Part shown: piece by piece, positions 1 to 6,249 of the stretch
Layout: every line of letters starts with the position of its first letter
Position numbering within the stretch: the first letter of the stretch is position 1
DNA from: Anaerolinea thermophila
Lineage (GTDB): Bacteria; Chloroflexota; Anaerolineae; Anaerolineales; Villigracilaceae
Length of the DNA: 12,525 nucleotides
Direction: 5' to 3'
Assembly (NCBI GenBank): GCA_022729775.1
Contig: DZBA01000072.1
Coordinates: 1 to 12,525, forward strand
The notes under the pieces: model-generated
What the model saw: only the letters and a program-made list of their open reading frames with translations
Told to the model about the DNA's origin: nothing
Database searches by the model: none
Made by a program: the position numbers and the translations under genes

Positions 1-379
1 GAATGTTGTTGATTCATCGGGCTGGATTGAATATGCGGCGGACGAAGAAAATGCGGATTTTTTTGAGCGCCCCATCAACGATCAAGATAATCTGCTGGTT
101 CCCACCGTCTGTATTTACGAAGTATTCAAACGAGTTTTGCGCGAGTTTGGTGAAGAACGCGCGCTGGAAGTCATCGGGCAAATGTCATTAGGGGAAGTGG
201 TGGAACTGGATCGCCAGATCGCCATCAATGCCGCGCAAATTTCGACTGAACTAAAACTAGCAATGGCAGACAGTATCATCCTCGCCACCGCCCGCCTACG
301 CAATGCCACCCTTTGGACACAGGACGAACACTTCAAAGACCTCGACGGTGTCAAATATATCGAAAAGAAGTATTCTTGA
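1..379 (+). CDS. vapC: VapC-family PIN-domain ribonuclease toxin (5' end cut by window edge)
   Basis: This is a PIN-domain endoribonuclease of the type II VapBC toxin-antitoxin kind. Base 1 is most likely the G of the ATG, so only two bases are missing and the protein is about 126 aa, a normal VapC length. With that Met as residue 1, the N-terminus reads (M)NVVDSSGWIEY. The four expected acidic residues of the Mg-binding pocket are D5, E41 (in 'IYEVFKR'), D91 (in 'MADSIILATA') and D109 (in 'WTQDEHF'). All are present, so the enzyme should be active. The antitoxin would normally lie just upstream, which is outside the window, so the pairing cannot be confirmed. RNA cleavage is family knowledge and the actual target is unknown. 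The gene ends with TGA. The family call is secure; its role as a toxin is inferred. Confidence 0.88.
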   Translation, partial: NVVDSSGWIEYAADEENADFFERPINDQDNLLVPTVCIYEVFKRVLREFGEERALEVIGQMSLGEVVELDRQIAINAAQISTELKLAMADSIILATARLRNATLWTQDEHFKDLDGVKYIEKKYS

Positions 380-512
380 AAGAATTGGTCGAAAAGGTAC
401 TCGGTCAGCATTGAAGGGCTCATCAAAGCGGCGGAAAATTTGGATAAGTTGGGCATTGCCTGCGATCATTTCACTACTCTCCAGCCACCATTTCTGCTAA
501 AATCGGCGGGCG
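380..512 (+). other. intergenic stretch with coding-like fragments, possibly a decayed small gene
   Basis: No intact gene is seen between the PIN toxin and the next ORF. Two short protein-like runs occur in different frames. The frame starting TTG at about 377 gives LKELVEKVLGQH then stop at about 412. The frame continuing straight on from the toxin's stop gives SIEGLIKAAENLDKLG and more. Joined by a frameshift near 409 they would read as one helical segment. This may be a gene remnant or chance; I do not recognise a family. Confidence 0.2.
495..503 (+). promoter_or_regulatory. candidate extended -10 promoter (TGCTAAAAT) just upstream of the gene at 513
   Basis: TGC plus TAAAAT matches the TG-N-TAnAAT extended -10 form. 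No convincing -35 hexamer lies 16-18 nt upstream. Transcription would start at about 510, leaving almost no leader before the ATG at 513. That ATG also lacks a Shine-Dalgarno sequence (the preceding bases are cggcgggcg). The two facts together suggest a leaderless or near-leaderless mRNA. This is inference from sequence alone. Confidence 0.33.
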
Positions 513-1454
513 ATGAAGAAAAAAACTTCCGACTTTATCTACCTCAGTTATGGATTAGCCATCGGCGGGGTGATAGCTGCATTCATAGCGTCTGCCATCT
601 TTTTTGTGTCGAATGATACCGCCGCGCTGAGGCTGATTCCCCCACCGACCGAAACGCCCGCGCCGCCTACATCCACGCCTGAGACTGTTTTGTCCCCGCT
701 GCCTGAACCGCAGTTTACAATGACGCCCACGCCCACCTTCACCCCCACGCCGACTTTTGTGTTCCTCGTTTCGCCGACAGTCACAGATACGCCGTCGCCC
801 ATTGCAACGCTCAACGCCGGCGAACAAAAAGCGTTGACCGGCGAACTGTATTTTGTGGGACCTCTATCACAAGAAGAACAACTCAACTTATATAATACAT
901 CCATTAATTTTATTGCGCCGACAACCAAAGAGAGCATCAGAATCGGTGAGCAGGTGGCAAGCAATGGCTTTGGCTCGCCGACCTTGATTTGCGGTCCATT
1001 ATCTGTGGGAATATTAAAAAGTTCCGGGCTGCTTCCATCTGAAATTGTTCCCATTGATTTTTGGTTATTGAATCCCTATGTAAAAAAAGACCGCGCGCTG
1101 CTGGATCGCACCTTCCCCGAAGGGCAATACGAACATCACGACACCAGCATTTCGATTAACCGATTTGACTTCAGCGCCTTTCCGCTGTTACCCGGCGACT
1201 TTCTTTATCTCAAACACGGCTCGGGCGGAAACTTCGACCACATGCTGGTCATCAACCGCGTAGATGTTCAGGGGCGCGCATATTCGGTCACCAATTACAA
1301 TAACGGCAAAGAATTCATTATCAATGAGGTCATGCTTTACGACTTGAACGACCCCAACGCGGGCATGTTCAAAACGTGGATGAAAAAAAGGAACGCGATA
1401 GAAGGCTCAACCGGCTTTGGCGGATTTGAACTTTGGCGTAGAATCAACCCATGA
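513..1454 (+). CDS. membrane-anchored protein with T/P-rich stalk and NlpC/P60-like cysteine-peptidase domain
   Basis: The 313-aa protein has a short basic N-terminus (MKKKTSDF) and one hydrophobic helix at about residues 12-33. There is no lipobox, so it is a signal anchor with the rest outside the cell. Residues 43-98 are a Thr/Pro-rich stalk. The C-terminal domain (about 105-313) shows hallmarks of papain-like NlpC/P60 or CHAP hydrolases: a candidate nucleophile C160 in 'LICGPLSVGIL', then 'LLPGDFLYL', which resembles the family's 'PGDLVFF' strand, and H243 in 'NFDHMLVINR'. N261 or N263 could be the third polar residue. If active it would cleave peptide or amide bonds in the cell wall or a related substrate. 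The sequence is too divergent for a firm family call. Its stop overlaps the start of the HAD gene (ATGA), implying co-translation. Confidence 0.72.
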   Translation: MKKKTSDFIYLSYGLAIGGVIAAFIASAIFFVSNDTAALRLIPPPTETPAPPTSTPETVLSPLPEPQFTMTPTPTFTPTPTFVFLVSPTVTDTPSPIATLNAGEQKALTGELYFVGPLSQEEQLNLYNTSINFIAPTTKESIRIGEQVASNGFGSPTLICGPLSVGILKSSGLLPSEIVPIDFWLLNPYVKKDRALLDRTFPEGQYEHHDTSISINRFDFSAFPLLPGDFLYLKHGSGGNFDHMLVINRVDVQGRAYSVTNYNNGKEFIINEVMLYDLNDPNAGMFKTWMKKRNAIEGSTGFGGFELWRRINP

Positions 1455-2062
1455 ATAAAAATATCACAACCATTATTTTTGACTTTGGCGGCGTGCTAAT
1501 CAATTGGGATCCGCGCCACCTCTATCGTCGCTTATTCACCGACCTGCAAGAGATGGAAAAATTTCTCACGGATATTGATTTCATGGAATGGAACGCGCAC
1601 CAGGACAAGGGACGCCCTTTCGCGGAAGGCGTGCAGAGTCTTTCAATGCAATTCCCCCATTACGCGGATTTAATCCGCGCTTATCATGAACAGTGGCGCG
1701 AATCCATTACCGGTCAGATTCAAGGCTCGGTGGATATTTTGCGCGCGCTCAAAGAGAAAGGCTATCCGTTGTATGGGTTGAGCAATTGGTCTAACGAAAC
1801 GTTTCCCCTTGCGCGCGACATGTTTCCTTTCTTCACGATGTTCGATGACATCATCCTTTCCGGCAAAGTGAATCTGATCAAGCCCGACCCCGCGATTTTT
1901 GAATTCTGCCTGCATAAAATTGGCAAGCCCGCGAATGAATGTTTATTCATTGACGATTCGAGCGCGAATGTTGCCGCCGCGCGCCAACTTGGATTCGATG
2001 TCGTCTTGTTTACCTCGCCTGAACAATTAACCAGCGAATTGGAAAAACGCAAAATTCTATAA
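1451..2062 (+). CDS. HAD-superfamily hydrolase, YihX-like sugar-phosphate phosphatase
   Basis: A 203-aa haloacid-dehalogenase-type phosphatase of the HAD-IA group with a helical cap. Motif I is 'IIFDFGGVL' with nucleophile D11, motif II has S111 in 'YGLSNWS', motif III has K144 in 'VNLIKPDPAIF', and motif IV is 'LFIDDSSANVAAA' with D168/D169. The second Asp of the usual DxD is a Gly (DFG). The same holds in E. coli YihX (DLG), a phosphatase of alpha-D-glucose-1-phosphate. The layout 'FDFGGVLxxWDPRHLY' is the closest resemblance I recognise, but the substrate cannot be told from sequence. The gene starts within the stop of the upstream envelope gene and ends 14 nt before the polyprenyl synthase, so the three probably form one transcript. 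Motif order and spacing are complete, so it should be functional. Confidence 0.88.
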   Translation: MNKNITTIIFDFGGVLINWDPRHLYRRLFTDLQEMEKFLTDIDFMEWNAHQDKGRPFAEGVQSLSMQFPHYADLIRAYHEQWRESITGQIQGSVDILRALKEKGYPLYGLSNWSNETFPLARDMFPFFTMFDDIILSGKVNLIKPDPAIFEFCLHKIGKPANECLFIDDSSANVAAARQLGFDVVLFTSPEQLTSELEKRKIL

Positions 2063-2076
2063 TCCACGAGGAATCC

Positions 2077-3090
2077 ATGAGCCTGAAACAACACATCGAA
2101 ATTATGTTGCCCGCGATAGAAGACGAATTAAAAAAACAAGTTGCGCGGTTGGATGCAGACCGCACGCGACCCTTTCACGAAATGTTGACCTATCACATGG
2201 GCTGGACAGGCGAAGGCGCGGGAAAGGAAGCGACAGGCAAGCGTATCCGCCCGTTGATGGTTTTGCTCACAGCGGCATCCTGCGGCACGGATTTTAATGC
2301 CGCGCTGCCTGCCGCCGCCGCAGTGGAACTTGTCCACAATTTCAGTTTGGTGCATGACGACGTGCAGGATAATTCGGACAAGCGGCGCGGCAGGTCTACC
2401 GTGTGGACAATTTGGGGCGTGCCGATGGCGATCAATGTGGGGGATGCGTTGTTTGTCATCTCGAATCAGGCGATGATGGATTTGGCGCGCGTGTACCCTG
2501 CCGGCGTTGCGTTACGCGCCGCGTCTATTTTGCACGATACTTGTCTCGACCTGACACGCGGACAATTCCTTGATATGTCTTATGAAGAGCGCGCAGATTT
2601 GAACATCGAAGATTATTTTCCGATGATCGGGGGAAAAACCTCCGCGTTGCTTTCCGCGTGTACACATATCGGCGCGCTGCTTGGCGGCGCGGATGAATCG
2701 GCGCAGGAATCTTATCGCGCGTTTGGTTATCACTTGGGATTGGCATTTCAAATTCAAGATGACATCCTCGGCATTTGGGGTGACGAATCGTTGACGGGGA
2801 AATCCAGCGCGGGCGACCTCGTCGAGGGGAAGAACTCGCTGCCGGTTTTGTATGGGCTTGGCAAGGGCGGAAAATTTGCCAAGAGGTGGAGTCAGGGCGC
2901 AATCACTGCGGGCGAAGTGAGCGCGGTTGCGGCGCAGCTCGAAAGCGAAGGCGGAAAAAGTTACGCGGAGGAAATGTCTGTAACTGAGACGCAAACCGCG
3001 CTGGGACATTTACAGCGCGCGAATCCGCGCGGCGCAGCAGGTGAAGCGCTGCTCGAATTGGCGAATATTCTTCTAAAACGAAATCAATAA
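2077..3090 (+). CDS. polyprenyl (probably geranylgeranyl/farnesyl) diphosphate synthase
   Basis: A trans-isoprenyl diphosphate synthase of 337 aa, all-alpha and cytosolic. It condenses isopentenyl diphosphate with allylic diphosphates to make precursors of quinone tails, carotenoids or lipid carriers. Visible motifs are 'GKRIRPLM' (residues 54-61, diphosphate binding), the first aspartate-rich motif DDVQD at 94-98 followed by RRGR, 'GGKTSALL' (185-192), and the second motif 'FQIQDDILGIWGD' with D228/D229. The first motif has no two-residue insertion (DDxxD), and an aromatic F89 lies five residues before it. In characterised enzymes that pattern goes with short (C15-C20) products; the length is therefore inference. 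The last Asp of the second motif is replaced by Gly (DDILG), with another Asp four residues later, as is common in the group. A GAGGAA Shine-Dalgarno sequence lies 3 nt before the ATG. Confidence 0.92.
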   Translation: MSLKQHIEIMLPAIEDELKKQVARLDADRTRPFHEMLTYHMGWTGEGAGKEATGKRIRPLMVLLTAASCGTDFNAALPAAAAVELVHNFSLVHDDVQDNSDKRRGRSTVWTIWGVPMAINVGDALFVISNQAMMDLARVYPAGVALRAASILHDTCLDLTRGQFLDMSYEERADLNIEDYFPMIGGKTSALLSACTHIGALLGGADESAQESYRAFGYHLGLAFQIQDDILGIWGDESLTGKSSAGDLVEGKNSLPVLYGLGKGGKFAKRWSQGAITAGEVSAVAAQLESEGGKSYAEEMSVTETQTALGHLQRANPRGAAGEALLELANILLKRNQ

Positions 3091-3095
3091 ATTGC

Positions 3096-3124
3096 TTGAC
3101 ATTTCTGGCAGTTATTTATATAAT
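3096..3124 (+). promoter_or_regulatory. consensus sigma-70-type promoter of the tRNA-Asn gene
   Basis: TTGACA at 3096-3101 and TATAAT at 3119-3124 are both perfect hexamers separated by 17 bp, the optimal spacing. Transcription should start at about 3131, a few bases before the mature 5' end at 3136. It begins 5 nt after the stop of the polyprenyl synthase gene, so the tRNA has its own strong promoter. Confidence 0.9.
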
Positions 3125-3135
3125 CCCTGTCGCCT

Positions 3136-3211
3136 TCCTTGCTAGCTCAATAGGCGGAGCGAGCGGCTGTTAACCGCTAGGTTCCAGGTTCAAATCCTGG
3201 GCAAGGAGCCA
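3136..3211 (+). tRNA. tRNA-Asn (anticodon GTT)
   Basis: The 76-nt gene folds into a complete cloverleaf. The acceptor stem TCCTTGC (3136-3142) pairs with GCAAGGA (3201-3207). The D stem GCTC pairs with GAGC (3145-3148/3157-3160). The anticodon stem AGCGG pairs with CCGCT, with loop CTGTTAA and anticodon GTT at 3169-3171. The T stem CCAGG pairs with CCTGG around TTCAAAT. The variable loop is five bases. The discriminator is G (3208), as in bacterial tRNA-Asn, and CCA is encoded in the DNA at 3209-3211. All stems are fully paired. Confidence 0.97.
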
Positions 3212-3246
3212 AAAAATCCGAGTTCTTAAAGAACTCGGATTTTTGT
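3212..3246. terminator. bidirectional rho-independent terminator
   Basis: A perfect 10-bp inverted repeat, ATCCGAGTTC at 3216-3225 and GAACTCGGAT at 3231-3240, has a 5-nt TTAAA loop. The plus strand has T's after it (3240-3244) and A's before it (3211-3216). It therefore gives a U-tract in both directions. It ends the tRNA-Asn transcript on the plus strand and the SH3 lipoprotein transcript on the minus strand, whose stop codon is at 3247-3249. Confidence 0.9.
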
Positions 3247-4014
3247 TTACTTTAAATCATGGGGTGGCATGGAAATTTCAGCAGGTCCCGCGAAGCCGTG
3301 TTTTTCCTGAAAGAATACCCGCCCGTGAGATGGGACTTCGCAGCCGGGTTCGTCCACAAAGGTCACCTCGGGATAGTTCGAAGCGAGCGGGTCAAAGATA
3401 ATTTTGCCGCCTTCACAACGCCAGACCTCGATGATGTAAATGAACATGCTGTCGTCTTCTTCATCGCCGGCGCGGAGGACGACTTCGCTCCAATTGACGG
3501 TGACGTTGTTCCCATCGCGTTTGGCGCTGTACACAGTCGGCGCGGAATAATACGGCGAGACGGGCAGTTTGTAATCAGATGGGTACACAACTTTGAGCGT
3601 TTGCGGGTCGCCTTCGATTTCGATGAACTTCGCGTTTACCCAGCATTTGTTTTTTCCTTCCACCATCACCCAGTTATTGCCGCCTGTGCGCCCGATGATT
3701 TTAATATTTGCGCCTTTGTTCAACCCATAAAGATAAAGATATTCCGCGCCGGGTCCATAACGGCAGCTGAGTAATTCTTTTACGGTTGCCTTGAGGCTTT
3801 CCACAACAGGGATTGGGGTCAAGGTCGGCGTGCTGGTTTCAGTTGGGGTGGGGGTGAAGGTTGATGTTGGCGCGGGTGTTTCTGTCGGTGGCGGTGTGTG
3901 GGTGGCTGTGGCTGCAACAGTTTGCGTGGATGTGGGCTGGGCAACGGGCGGAGTCGCGCCGAGGTTGCACGCGGTCAGAATGAAAATAAGTGGGATAATC
4001 AAATAGTGTCTCAT
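3247..4014 (-). CDS. lipoprotein with T/P-rich linker, SH3-like domain and C-terminal beta domain
   Basis: A 255-aa exported lipoprotein. MRHYLIIPLIFILTAC is a short signal peptide with a good lipobox (L13-T14-A15-C16), so Cys16 is the expected acylation site. Residues about 21-70 are a Thr/Pro-rich stalk. Residues about 73-135 resemble a bacterial SH3 domain: 'KELLSCRYGPGAEYLYLYGLNKGANIKII...NNWVMVE...CWVNAKFIEI' has the typical 'R-xGPG--Y--L--G----I-G--NW--V-----GWV' pattern. C84 and C124 within it could form a disulphide. The remaining residues (about 155-250) look like a beta-sandwich ('NNVTVNWSEVV'), perhaps fibronectin-III-like, with C200 and C225 as another possible pair. The partner is unknown; SH3b domains often bind cell-wall peptides. 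An AGAGGAG Shine-Dalgarno sequence (4018-4024 complement) sits 3 nt before the ATG. The gene is divergent from the GT-C-like gene and convergent with the tRNA. Confidence 0.85.
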   Translation of the reverse strand: MRHYLIIPLIFILTACNLGATPPVAQPTSTQTVAATATHTPPPTETPAPTSTFTPTPTETSTPTLTPIPVVESLKATVKELLSCRYGPGAEYLYLYGLNKGANIKIIGRTGGNNWVMVEGKNKCWVNAKFIEIEGDPQTLKVVYPSDYKLPVSPYYSAPTVYSAKRDGNNVTVNWSEVVLRAGDEEDDSMFIYIIEVWRCEGGKIIFDPLASNYPEVTFVDEPGCEVPSHGRVFFQEKHGFAGPAEISMPPHDLK

Positions 4015-4113
4015 AAGCTCCTCTATCTTTCTTTAGAATTTTATCTATTTTTTGCGCGCTGTTTTGAACTGCTTTATTGTAAAACATAATCGCGCGGCTC
4101 ATTTTCTTTGGGG

Positions 4114-4149
4114 TGGTAAAATATTCAAAGTCTTTTTTTGTTGTGGAGA
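4114..4149 (+). promoter_or_regulatory. candidate extended -10 promoter and the Shine-Dalgarno site that sets the start of the gene at 4158
   Basis: TGGTAAAAT at 4114-4122 fits the TG-N-TAnAAT extended -10 form, with no clear -35. A start point near 4129 would put the in-frame GTG at 4113 outside the mRNA. A GGAGA Shine-Dalgarno sequence at 4145-4149 is 8 nt before the in-frame GTG at 4158. Both point to 4158 as the real start. The rest of the divergent gap (4015-4113) is AT-rich. A TAAAAT on the complementary strand may be the -10 of the lipoprotein gene, but no convincing -35 accompanies it. Confidence 0.38.
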
Positions 4150-4157
4150 ATTTTCCA

Positions 4158-6179
4158 GTGTTAAAAAATAAATTGACAAAACTATTCGAGCGCGAAGAAA
4201 TTGCGATTCCCTTTATCACAACTTTATTGGTCATCCTTGCTTATGGATTGCTCGCCCCCTGGCTGGGATTTTATTGGGACGACCAACCCTTCGCGTGGTT
4301 TTTGCGTTTCTTCGGTCCTGGCGAATTCATCGAAGCGTTCCGTCCCTTCCGCCCGCTGCTGGGACCCATCTTCACTGTCACGACCACGCTCTTCGGCGGA
4401 CATCCGCTCACATGGCAGGTTGTTGGGCTGGTCATGCGCGTCCTGCTTTCGCTCGCGCTGTGGTACACGCTGCGCCTGACGTGGCCCTTCGAAAAGTGGA
4501 ATCTGGCATGGGTGGTTTTTCTCTTCACCGTGTATCCAGCCTTTCAACAGCAATGGGTCGCGCTGACTCATGTGAATCAGGAAATGATTCCGCTGCTGTT
4601 TTTGCTCTTGTCCTTTGCTGCGACTGCTGCCGCCATCCGCAACGAACGCCGCAAAAAAATCCTGACAGCCCTCGCGCTTTTTCTGCAAATCCTCGGACTC
4701 TTCTCCACCGAATATTTCTTCGGTCTTGAAGTGTTGCGCTTTTTCTTTTTACTGGCAATCTTCACCGAAGCCTTTATCCCGCGCAGGGAAGCGCTCCGCG
4801 ATGCGGTTGTTCACTGGCTGCCCTATCTGTTCGTGTGGATTGTCAACGCCGCGTGGACGTACATGTATCACCATTCTGCCGCGTATGATTCCTATCAAAT
4901 CAGCATTTTGTCCAGCGCGGTTATTTCTCCGTTGGCGCTCTTGAATGAATTTATCAATACGATTTTAGTTTCGGGTTTCATCGCGTGGTTGAATACGTTT
5001 AGTTTGGTTTCATTTATCAATGGCACATTGACCCAACTCATTGCGCTTGCCATTTTGTTGATGACGGGCGCGGGCGTTTTTCTGTATATGAAATTTACTG
5101 CGCGCGAAACCGTCAGCGATGATTGGAGCTGGCAGGCAATGCTCACAGGTTTGATTGCCATCTTCGCGGGACGACTCCCTTCGTGGGCGGCGGGGCTTCC
5201 GCTCAAGATTGAATTCGATTACGACCGCTTTATGATCTCGATCATGCTCGGCGCAAGTTTGTTCATCGTCGGGCTGGCAAATTTTGTGCTGAAAGATGGC
5301 AAACGCAAGACGATCATCCTCAGCCTGCTGGTGGGACTTTCCACCGCGTATCAATTCAGCATTGCGAACACGTTCCGCCGCGATTGGGAAAATCAGCAAA
5401 AAATATTCTGGGAGCTGACATGGCGCATCCCGTCCATGCCCGCGGGGACAACGCTGCTGACCTACGAATTGCCGCTCAAATACGCATCGGACATGCAAGT
5501 CACCGCGCCGCTCAATTGGGCATACGCGCCCGATTTGAACAGCCGCGAGATGCCGTACATTCTCGTTTATATCAAGAGCCGATATAACTCGCAAATTCTG
5601 CCATCGCTCAAACCAAACACGCCCATTGACTTCAACTATCGCACCGCGCATTTCAGCGGCTCGACCTCAGACAGCATTGTGATTTACAAAGACGCGGACG
5701 GCTGTCTGCGCGTGCTAGATTCAGTGTACGGCACGGAAGAAACCGTGCTGGGCGCAAGTTATTTTTTGACCGACGCGATTCCACTTTCCAATCCCGATTT
5801 GATCCAAACCTCCGCGCCGCAGCCCAAACTGGAAAAGAGCATCTTCGGCAGCGAACCCGCGCACGGCTGGTGTTACTTCTATGCCAAAGCTGAACTCGCG
5901 CGGCAGGAATCAAAATGGGAGGATGTCGTCAAGTTATACAAGCAGGCGCAAAAGAATGGCTTTAGCGTTTCGATGCCTGTTGAAAACCTGCCCTTCATCG
6001 AAGCCTTCGCGCGGACAGGTCAAACTGAGGACGCGTTGAAGTTAACCGAGGTCACATTAAAAACGCAAAAGGATTTATGTCCCGCTGTCTTGACATTGTG
6101 GGAGCGCGTCGCGCAAAACACTTCGGTCAACATGGATGAAGTTAACGCTGTAATCAAAAAGAATGGATGTAAACCGTAA
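4158..6179 (+). CDS. polytopic membrane protein, GT-C glycosyltransferase-like, with C-terminal helical-repeat tail
   Basis: From GTG 4158 the protein is 673 aa (688 from the alternative GTG 4113). Roughly the first 390 residues hold about ten hydrophobic helices. After the first helix the external loop carries 'FYWDDQP' (D41/D42). Acidic residues in the first outer loop are the catalytic signature of GT-C enzymes, which move sugars from polyprenyl-phosphate donors outside the membrane. A juxtamembrane soluble region follows, with strand-like segments such as 'MPYILVYIK'. About residues 575-660 then form paired helices ('CYFYAKAELARQESKWEDVVKLYKQA', 'FARTGQTEDALKLTEV') resembling tetratricopeptide repeats. 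I do not recognise a named family; GT-C membership is inferred from topology and the WDD loop. Many predicted Anaerolineae membrane proteins look like this. The start is preferred for its Shine-Dalgarno site. The gene is followed by a paired-hairpin element. Confidence 0.75.
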   Translation: MLKNKLTKLFEREEIAIPFITTLLVILAYGLLAPWLGFYWDDQPFAWFLRFFGPGEFIEAFRPFRPLLGPIFTVTTTLFGGHPLTWQVVGLVMRVLLSLALWYTLRLTWPFEKWNLAWVVFLFTVYPAFQQQWVALTHVNQEMIPLLFLLLSFAATAAAIRNERRKKILTALALFLQILGLFSTEYFFGLEVLRFFFLLAIFTEAFIPRREALRDAVVHWLPYLFVWIVNAAWTYMYHHSAAYDSYQISILSSAVISPLALLNEFINTILVSGFIAWLNTFSLVSFINGTLTQLIALAILLMTGAGVFLYMKFTARETVSDDWSWQAMLTGLIAIFAGRLPSWAAGLPLKIEFDYDRFMISIMLGASLFIVGLANFVLKDGKRKTIILSLLVGLSTAYQFSIANTFRRDWENQQKIFWELTWRIPSMPAGTTLLTYELPLKYASDMQVTAPLNWAYAPDLNSREMPYILVYIKSRYNSQILPSLKPNTPIDFNYRTAHFSGSTSDSIVIYKDADGCLRVLDSVYGTEETVLGASYFLTDAIPLSNPDLIQTSAPQPKLEKSIFGSEPAHGWCYFYAKAELARQESKWEDVVKLYKQAQKNGFSVSMPVENLPFIEAFARTGQTEDALKLTEVTLKTQKDLCPAVLTLWERVAQNTSVNMDEVNAVIKKNGCKP

Positions 6180-6186
6180 ACGGAAT

Positions 6187-6232
6187 CCAGAAGTTCTACT
6201 TCTGGGAGTCTGCAAGTAGAACTTGCAGACTC
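6187..6232 (+). repeat. paired-hairpin intergenic element, copy A
   Basis: Two adjacent perfect hairpins. The first is CCAGAAGT/ACTTCTGG (6187-6194 and 6198-6205, loop TCT). The second has a 12-bp stem with arms 6206-6217 and 6221-6232, loop AGA. The cores AAGTTCTACTT and AAGTAGAACTT are reverse complements of each other. The element begins 7 nt after the upstream stop codon and ends 17 nt before the ATG at 6250, just upstream of the GGAGAA Shine-Dalgarno sequence. It matches the element between hypD and hypE, including the preceding GGAATCC. The short TAATCTTTT after it could allow weak termination, but the run of T is poor. Confidence 0.9.
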
Positions 6233-6249
6233 TAATCTTTTGGAGAACA

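Noticed and set aside
548..1054. Minus-strand ORF rich in Val-Gly repeats (168 aa)
   Set aside because: It is the reverse reading of the T/P-stalk codons of the gene at 513; the plus-strand protein has an anchor, stalk and domain motifs. The same applies to the plus-strand Val-Gly ORF at 3791-4006.
2512..3009. Minus-strand 165-aa ORF inside the polyprenyl synthase gene
   Set aside because: The plus frame carries both aspartate-rich motifs; the minus reading has no family features.
3259..3774. Plus-strand 171-aa ORF opposite the SH3 lipoprotein
   Set aside because: No recognisable domain or promoter, whereas the minus frame has a lipobox, SH3 pattern, Shine-Dalgarno and terminator.
5010..5651. 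Minus-strand 213-aa ORF inside the GT-C-like gene
   Set aside because: Arg/Glu/His-rich sequence with no domain or Shine-Dalgarno; a shadow of a GC-biased coding frame.
6187..6240. Rho-independent terminator for the GT-C-like gene
   Set aside because: The stem is strong but only TAATCTTTT follows, and its twin before hypE has no T-tract in the transcript direction, so termination is unlikely to be the shared function.
6223..6249. Upstream TTG start for the methyltransferase/MetF gene
   Set aside because: It lies within the 3' arm of a hairpin and has no Shine-Dalgarno; ATG 6250 has GGAGAA ahead of it and begins at the normal family N-terminus.
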